Assembly: GCA_009733575.1 (NCBI GenBank)
Contig: ML769391.1
Location: 92,620 to 156,619, forward strand
Length of the DNA: 64,000 nt
Direction of reading: 5' to 3'
Source of the DNA: Gymnopus androsaceus JB14
Taxonomy: Eukaryota > Basidiomycota > Agaricomycetes > Agaricales > Omphalotaceae
Position 1 is the stretch's first letter; each line of letters starts with the position of its first letter. A program made the translations under genes and the position numbers. The notes below the pieces were generated by a model, which saw only the letters and a list, made by a program, of their open reading frames with translations, did no database searches and was not told where the DNA came from. Shown here piece after piece: positions 57,200-64,000 of this stretch.

Positions 57200-59042
57200 T
57201 CATGTCGAGTGCTTTGGAATACAGGTAGGCTGAGGATCACTAGCTTGAACGATCCAGTCGTCCTTTGGATCTGCGCCCGGTACAACGTAAGGCGATATCG
57301 GTAAATAGCACATCTCCTGACATTCCAAGATTAGTTCGTGGACGAAACTAACAAAAAACGACATGCACACATCGAAAACTGCAAGCCGGCTTGCACTTGA
57401 TCCAAATGCTCCAGTCCAGCCATGACATTAAATCATCTATATCTTTCTTCCACCGTGAATACATGTTGCCCATCATGACGGGGCTAAGGTCTTGTCGATC
57501 TTCTACTTGCTGATTTACGCCCTCAGCCCACATCCTGGTGATGATCCTGCAGATCTCGCGATTGACATTTTCTACGCTCGATACCATGAGCTGTTCCGAA
57601 GGCATCAGGCTTGTGGACGAAGATATAAATCGTGTATACGCGGTGGCACACGCTTTATACACGGGTGTGGCCCAAGATCTATCATCCATAGACCCATTGA
57701 CTAGGCGAGCGGAAAAAAGGTCGTACGGTTGTATCATTCCTCTTAGTTGTAGAAAAGTTGCCCGGAGGGTAGAGGATATATCTTTTGGTGAGCCATCCGT
57801 AGAATTCAGATCGGATTGGATCAATTCAAGGCGCTCTCCGTAGCGCTGAATGATTATATGAAAGAAAGACGACCAATCCATACCACTAGCTGGGTTCGTC
57901 CATTTTTCTTCACCGAGTTCCTCTTCAATCCGAGCCTTGAAAGTGCTGATGTCAACTTGGCTGATTCCGAGGACTCGGTGCTGGAGCCTGTGGCGACCAA
58001 ACCTCTGAGGAACGAGGCTAGGTGCGATTGAAAGATCGTAAAATGAAACCAACCGGTGAAGATGGAGCTGAACGCGCGTTTCACCGGGATAGCTGTCTAT
58101 TCTTTTAGACGCTAATAGCTCTCCCATTCCGAATGCATCAAATGGGATCCCGATCTGCATTCCAGGCAGTGGATTGGGTAGAGGACCTTGATATGCCCCG
58201 TAGAACGAGCTGTTCGGTGATGGAGGGAGAGGAAACTTATATGGAACTTTGATATGAAGCATGGAGTCGACTTTGATGCCATAAGAAAAATCGCACAACA
58301 TAACTTCACTAAGTCTTTTGTCAGTAGACCTCCATGGTACCTCAAAAACTTACTCACTACGATACATGAAGTCTAAAGCAATTCACAATTAGAACTGAAA
58401 ATGAAAGGAAGAACGGTATAATCACCTCACAAATCCATTTATTCCATACCTCTCGCCCCAACGGCACAAGTCAACAATCCTTTGTGGCTCGCTGGCAGTC
58501 TTCTCGGGCATTACTTTTCCCCAAGCAATGATATCCTGACTATCAATCGTCCCACCGGGAAACTTTAGGGAACTATACCCGTCAAAATACAACACCCTGA
58601 GAGGACGTTCTACGACAAGTGTTAGATGCCAACATCCTTTGTCGTCTGTGGAGAATAATCCGCAGTAGAGCGTTGATAGTTCGAAATCAAGAGCTGTCCA
58701 TTCTGGGGTTACGGGAATTCCAGGATCCCCTCTTCCATGGTAAAGTGTTGTACCTACAGGAAGAACTCCCGGTACGATGGTATGGCCTGCGGAATATCGA
58801 GTAAGTAAAAGATAAGCTCGAGGGCTATATGTTTGCAAACCATTCCTATATCTTCTATGCGTCCATCCCGTTAACAAAGAATGGACGGTATTGAAGATGA
58901 CATTGGCGGTATCATTCGGACTAGGTTCAAAATCAACCCAATGCGAGTTGAGATCAGAGTTTTGAGCCACAAATTGAGCTGTTTTTGCAGTCGCGAGCCA
59001 GCCCAACTGCAATAGCAGTAATATAGAGTGGCAAATGATCAT
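57200..59042 (-). CDS. Secreted protein of unknown function, 544 aa
   Basis: Five exons: complement of 57200-57316, 57369-58308, 58358-58372, 58426-58786, 58841-59042 (1635 nt, phases agree, one exon of only 15 nt). The N-terminus MIICHSILLLLQLGWLATAK is a likely signal peptide cleaved near TAK. Conserved-looking blocks: GHTIVPGVLPVGTTLYHGRG, EWTALDFELSTLYC, RVLYFDGYSSLKF and RWGERYGINGFVR, then SYGIKVDSMLHIKVPYKFPL and many aromatic/Cys residues toward the end (CYLPISPYVVPG). I recall unannotated agaricomycete proteins with similar GTTLYHGR and LYFDGYSS elements, but know no function. Confidence 0.78.
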
Positions 59043-59299
59043 TGCAACGCAAGAGTTGGATCATTTTGACTTCTGTGAAATATGAAGAGATTCAGGATAA
59101 GATAAGATGCTCGTCGTCACTCTCTCCGTCACCTACTTCGTGATCTAGACTATGCGCAATCCACGACCTCTCATTGGTTGATCCCATCTCTTTAACCCAA
59201 AGTTATGACGCGCTGAGAGTATGTTTCGTCTCATTTCTCTCAGAACCAACCGTCTCCGAAACTTTCATCGTCGAACTAATCTCATCTTCATTGCCACAA

Positions 59300-61736
59300 A
59301 TGGCCGCGAAAACTATTGCTGTACTCGATGAAAACGAGCTGAAGGATGGTCAAATGTACAATGTCGCTTTCAGAACTGTATCTTGATACTTGCTGAACTA
59401 AACTGTGGCTATTAGGAAAGAAGTTGAGTTCGAGCAAGGAAAAGTCCTTGTTTCGCGCCTTGGAGACAATTATCACGCTACCAGTGCATTCTGTACGCAT
59501 TATGGCGCGCCACTGGCGAAAGGTGTGCTGACTGCTGACGGACGAGTGGTCTGGTATGTGTCAATAGTGCCTGAAAGTCTGTTCTAACCATGTTTATTTC
59601 GTATAGCCCTTGGCATGGAGGTTAGTTGGAACATGCTCACAATCTTTCTCTCTGAGCTGAATTATGCCCAGCTTGCTTCAATATCTGCAGTGGTGACATC
59701 GGTATATGCTTTCAATCCATTTCGTCTGGATTTCCACTGATAATAATACACCTGACACAGAGGATGCTCCTGCTCCTAGCGCACTCCATTCCTTCAAGGC
59801 CCACGTCTCAAATGGAAAGATTCACGTAACGGCCAACCCAGACTTTACTCTGAAGGATAACATGGCGAGACCTCCCAAGCTTTCCACAGCCGGGTTCGAT
59901 GCTGTAGGCAAGGGAGTTGTGATCGTAGGAGGCGGTTCGGGAGCTTTCCAAGCCGTAGAAAGCTTACGAGAGGTGACTTGCCGCAGTAAAGCTATAGTTA
60001 TTCGTTCTTCTCACCGCTTTCTATATCTAGCACGGATACAAGTTCCCGATCACCATTGTATCGAAAGAGCCTCACGCGCCAATCGACAGGTACGACGGAT
60101 TTGTAACAATCTTTCTCATCGTCGTGTGCTAATGCTCATACAGGACCAAGCTTAGTAAAGCTCTCATAACCGATGCCTCAAAGCTTCAATGGAAGTCTCC
60201 CGCTGACCTTAAAATCAAATACGGTGTCAACTTGAGAGTCGGTGTCGAGGTTACCTCTGTTGAGCTGCAAGATCGAAGAGTCATCCTAGATGGTGGTAAA
60301 GATACAGTCATCTATGACAAACTTATTATTGCTCCGGGTGGCACACCACGGAAATTACCTATTCCAGGCGTCGACCTAGAGAATGTGTATACATTCCGTG
60401 GTGTCGAGGATGCTAAAGCGGTCGACAGTGGTACGTTTTCTCTTGTCGATGAACAGTGAAACCATCGATTCAAGTGCTATTTGTAGCTGCATCGGAGGGC
60501 AAAAAGCTCGTGGTCATTGGTAGCTCTTTTATTAGCATGGAGCTCGTTGCAGCTTTATCCAAGCGAAAGCTCGCTTCCATCGATGTCATCGGCATGGAAG
60601 AATTTCCATTTGAGATGGTACTTGGGAAGCAAGTCGGTGCTGGATTGAAGAAGGCAATAATTTGTTCTTTATTCTTTTGGGATTCAAAGTTGATGATCGT
60701 ATAGTTCCACGAGTCCCAAGGCGTCAAGTTCCATATGCAGACCAAAATCGAGAAGATTGTGCCTCGAGAAGACAACGCGTCTCTGGCTGGTGGCGTCGTA
60801 GTCAACGGCGAGACACTTCCTGCTGACTTTGTCATCATGGGTGTTGGCGTAGCCCCTGCTACTGAGTTCTTGAAAAGCAGCGGTATTGAACTCGAAAAAG
60901 GACGGAGGCATTGAGGTGGACGAATATCTCCGAGTTTGCAAGCTTCCGGCCAACGTTGAAGGCGTATTTGCTATCGGTAAGAATGTTCCGAAACTACTAC
61001 TACTCGCTCGCGAGCTCACGGCTATCGATCAGGCGACGTGGCGCATTTTCCTCAAGCCGGTCAACTTGTGAGGATCGAACACTGGAATGTGCGTGTTTTT
61101 CTTACCTTATGGGTGTACGCGGGTTTAACTTGGGACTTGCAGGTTGCCGGAAACCATGGGAGAGCTGTAGGCAAGACTATCGCTGGAGACTTGCAGCCTT
61201 TCGTGAAAACCCCAGTCTTTTGGAGTGCACGTGAGTATCGAAGCTTAACTTCTTCCCAGAGAACCTTTCTCAACTATCCCTGCTTGGTATAGAGGGCCAA
61301 CAACTTCGGTACTGTGGATATGGTGTCGGTCACGATGATATCGTTATCAAAGGAGATCCAGGAGAGATGAAGGTTTGGGGTTTATATACTCGCCGCCGCA
61401 TTCATCTAAACTGACATGTAATGCTGACCAGTTTATTGCTTACTACGTGAAACAAGGCAAAATTGTCGCTGTAGCAAGGTTAGTCACCCCGGTTTCAACA
61501 CTTCTCAAATATACTTATGAATTATGGCTTGTAGCATGCAGAATGATCCAGTAGTCAGCGCAGCCTCCGAGTTGCTCCGTTTGGGTCTAATGCCGTCGCC
61601 GGAGGAGATCAAAGCTGGAAAGGTGAGCTCTAAAGTCCCCGCTCTTGCTGAGGTTCACGCTTTGAACTGATCTGGGATGTAGGATCTATTGACAGTCGAT
61701 ATATCGAGCATTAGCGCGGTGCCAAAAGTCGCATAA
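59300..61736 (+). CDS. Rieske-AIF-like FAD/NAD(P)H oxidoreductase, one apparent frameshift
   Basis: Exons 59300-59355, 59416-59553, 59607-59620, 59672-59701, 59761-59972, 60031-60089, 60144-60430, 60487-60653, 60705-60976, 61033-61088, 61143-61230 and more to 61736. A Rieske domain comes first: CTHYGAPL and, across two tiny exons, CPWHGACF (2Fe-2S ligands C-x-H and C-x2-H). Then FAD-binding GKGVVIVGGGSGAFQAVESL, the APGGTPRKLPIPG motif, NAD-binding KKLVVIGSSFISMELVAAL, and VEGVFAIGDVAHFP. This is the AIFM3/Nfr-like layout: electron transfer between NAD(P)H, FAD and the iron-sulfur centre. Near 60894-60899 a run of five A (GAAAAAGG) puts GIELEKDGGIE out of frame by one base. The phase sum of that exon confirms the excess. 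The intron 60654-60704 begins with GC. Confidence 0.82.
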
Positions 61737-62366
61737 GGGCCAAATGTATCGGTTTAGCGTCGATGCCGCAGTTGGTCGAACGGACCTTCCACGGGGTTGT
61801 ATTGAATGCGGTAAGATATCAGTTGGGAGAAAGAAAACACGAATCATGTATTTGCTCTTTGTACTACATAACACTGTATGCACCATAAATTATATACTTC
61901 TTGCAGGAAATGGCGCTTCAAGAGGCCTCTGCTGCGATTTGGGGGATCCTTGCTGATGACAGCGGGATCGGACAATGCAGTAAGAACAATAAAGGGCACA
62001 CTCAAATGCCGATAAAGCGCGGGCTATATTAATGCTGTCCGTGCACGGTTTGATTCGGTATGAGCTGGGCTTTGACGTATGTGCGTTAGATTGACTGGGA
62101 AATTTTTTTTTACCTTTCTGAACCACGGGTTTTCGTCTGGAAAGCCCCCCCACAAATTCTGAAGAACACTGTACTGGATGCTTGAGCTCGACAGTAAGGA
62201 GAATCAAAGGAGAACCCAGAATTGTGTAAAGAGCCGCCGAAACGAGTAAAGCCTCATAAGTAAACAAGTTGACGGCATCTCGCACGTGCTACTCTCTATT
62301 ACTACCAGAAAACCCTCGTCTGCACTTTCTCTGTCCTCCACAGTGTCTTATACAACTACTCAGACG
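61737..62366. other. Intergenic stretch upstream of LAMMER kinase
   Basis: T/A runs near 62105. No gene recognised. Confidence 0.5.
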
Positions 62367-64000
62367 ATGGCGGCAGTGCATGCCATGCCAGTCATGCACT
62401 CGTACCATTCTCGACAGTCTTTCAACGGCGTAAATCCAGCAAGTGCTGCTGGCCCAAGCGTCCTGCCAACTCCACCCGTGGCTTCACGCAAAAGGAAACG
62501 AGCTCACCAGTACACTGTGAGCTACAGTGAAGTCCAGGAAACTGACAGCGATGGCCGAGTTAGAGATGTCATCGTCATCGAGGACACTCCCCCGCCCACA
62601 ATGTCTCCAGCAACAACTCATGGCGGCGGTTACTCGGCGCCATATCAGCCTCCAGTTTTCTCTATGCCAATCAGAACAAGAGCAAGGGCCGCTGCTGAGG
62701 CTCAGGCTATATCCGCAAGCTCATCTGCTAGTGGTCTTGCGCCGCCTCCAAAGAAACGTAAACGGGATCATCCAGACGATGTTCGGGTTCCTCCAGCAAA
62801 GAAGGCTGCTCCCAGCACTCAAAACTCACTTGCGATCGCTCAGACCAAGTCTTGGGGCAGTAGAAGTGCTGCGGCTACCGACGATGTAAGCTTTTCGTCC
62901 TTTTATTCTTGATACATCTTATTTATCTTTCTTTTGTTAGACGTCAAAAGGTCCGGTTGCCTGTGATGACAAGGAGGGTCATTATATCATCGTGCCAGAC
63001 GATATCATCTATAAACGATGTATGTGTCATTTTTTCACGTCTTTCATGAGAATCTGTCCGCTAATCGTTTCGTAGATCGAACGGTACGCCTATTAGGGCA
63101 AGGCACTTTTGGCAAGGTTGTAGAGGCTGTCGATACCCACACCAACAACAGAGTTGCTATCAAGATCATTCGAGCGATCCCCAAGTATCGGGACGCTAGT
63201 AGAATAGAGGTCAGAGTGCTCCAGGAACTGAAGAAGAAAGACCCGCACAACTCCAAGTATGTTCCGTTCCCATGTTTGCTGGCGTTTGTCTTTTAATTGA
63301 TTCTTCTTCTTTAGTAAATGTATTCACCTTCTTGACTATTTCGACCATCGGAACCACGTCTGTCTCGTCTCGGAATTATTGGGGATGTGTGTCTATGATT
63401 TTCTCAAGGATAATGACTTTGCGCCATTTCCTCGCCATCATATCCAATCGTTCGCCCGACAGCTGTTGAACAGCGTTGCTTGTAGGTCTATTTCGTTCCC
63501 AGCACTGAAGATCCTTCGATTAACTTTTGTCTAGTCCTTCACAGGGAGTCTTTGATCCACACGGACCTCAAGCCTGAGAATATCCTTCTCGTCCACAATG
63601 AGTATCGTTTAGTCAATATCACTGTGCCTGGAAAGGTATTCCCTTTTATTTATATTCATTGCTGGTTATTGAAGCGTCTACTTTCCAGAAGAATGCTGCT
63701 CCTACTACAAAAAGCAAACGGATCCTAGACTCCACCGATATTAGACTCATCGACTTTGGCTCTGCAACCTTTGAAAAAGAGTACCACTCCCAAGTCGTAT
63801 CAACTCGCCACTATCGTGCCCCAGAGATCATCCTAGGTCTGCTCAATTTTCATCCAAACTCGAATACCGTATTGATAAACAAGCAAAACAGGTCTAGGAT
63901 GGTCGTTTCCTTGCGATGTTTATTCTCTTGGTTGCATCCTCGTTGAATTCTATACGGGAAACGCGCTTTTCCAGACACACGATAACCTGGAGCACCTCGC
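62367..64000 (+). CDS. LAMMER (CLK-type) dual-specificity kinase, 5' part, truncated by window end
   Basis: Exons 62367-62885, 62941-63019, 63076-63256, 63315-63481, 63535-63635, 63689-63835, then from about 63893 to the end of the window. The start ATG at 62367 opens a 170-residue Ser/Pro/Arg-rich leader with basic patches ([21 protein letters not shown]) likely to direct nuclear import. Kinase motifs: [30 protein letters not shown], the CLK-specific insert, [37 protein letters not shown] and [15 protein letters not shown]. The window stops inside NLEHLA, the first part of the EHLAMMER signature that names the family. These kinases phosphorylate SR-type splicing proteins. The 3' end lies outside. 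Confidence 0.93.

Noticed and set aside
1..64000. CRISPR arrays, operons, rRNA genes
   Set aside because: None seen; intron-rich eukaryotic gene structure throughout.

Overview
The window is nuclear DNA from a filamentous basidiomycete, most likely a mushroom-forming agaricomycete. The evidence is dense coding on both strands, many short introns (about 45-70 bp, GT-AG with some GC-AG), a STE3-type pheromone-receptor locus, a RAS1 gene of basidiomycete type, large F-box protein families, and PIF/Harbinger plus hAT-like MITE elements. No bacterial features (operons, Shine-Dalgarno sites, CRISPR) are present. The species cannot be named from the sequence alone.

Layout. 1-5.7 kb: a decayed F-box gene, a degenerate Helitron-helicase-like fragment split by a foldback MITE, and an intact F-box gene. 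5.8-19 kb: mostly conserved single-copy genes (MDR oxidoreductase, TPR protein, SRPK-like kinase), a frameshifted unrecognised gene, and a STE3 pheromone-receptor gene broken by several indels. 19.3-23 kb: a complete PIF/Harbinger transposon (TIRs, TAA target duplication, DDE transposase plus Myb/SANT-like partner), itself carrying a nested 570-bp hAT-like MITE. 23-27 kb: a tandem F-box duplication, the first copy frameshifted. 28-44.5 kb: RAS1, a divergent pair of helical unknowns (one with a central hydrophobic hairpin), another F-box gene, CIA30 (complex I assembly), a low-complexity membrane protein, a Git3-like 7TM receptor, and DNA polymerase eta. 44.6-54.6 kb: a tandem array of four MYND-finger genes, the last frameshifted. 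54.6-64 kb: a frameshifted F-box/LRR-like gene, a secreted unknown protein, a Rieske-AIF-like oxidoreductase with one apparent frameshift, and the 5' part of a LAMMER (CLK-type) kinase that runs off the window end.

Exon structures were worked out by hand. For most genes the proposed exons add to a whole number of codons with consistent splice phases, which strongly supports them. That accuracy makes the single-base frameshifts stand out: they sit mainly in duplicated or rapidly evolving genes (F-box, MYND, STE3). Signalling genes here (RAS1, 7TM receptor, pheromone receptor, two kinases) belong to nutrient and mating pathways, but they are scattered among unrelated genes, so no co-regulated cluster is claimed.
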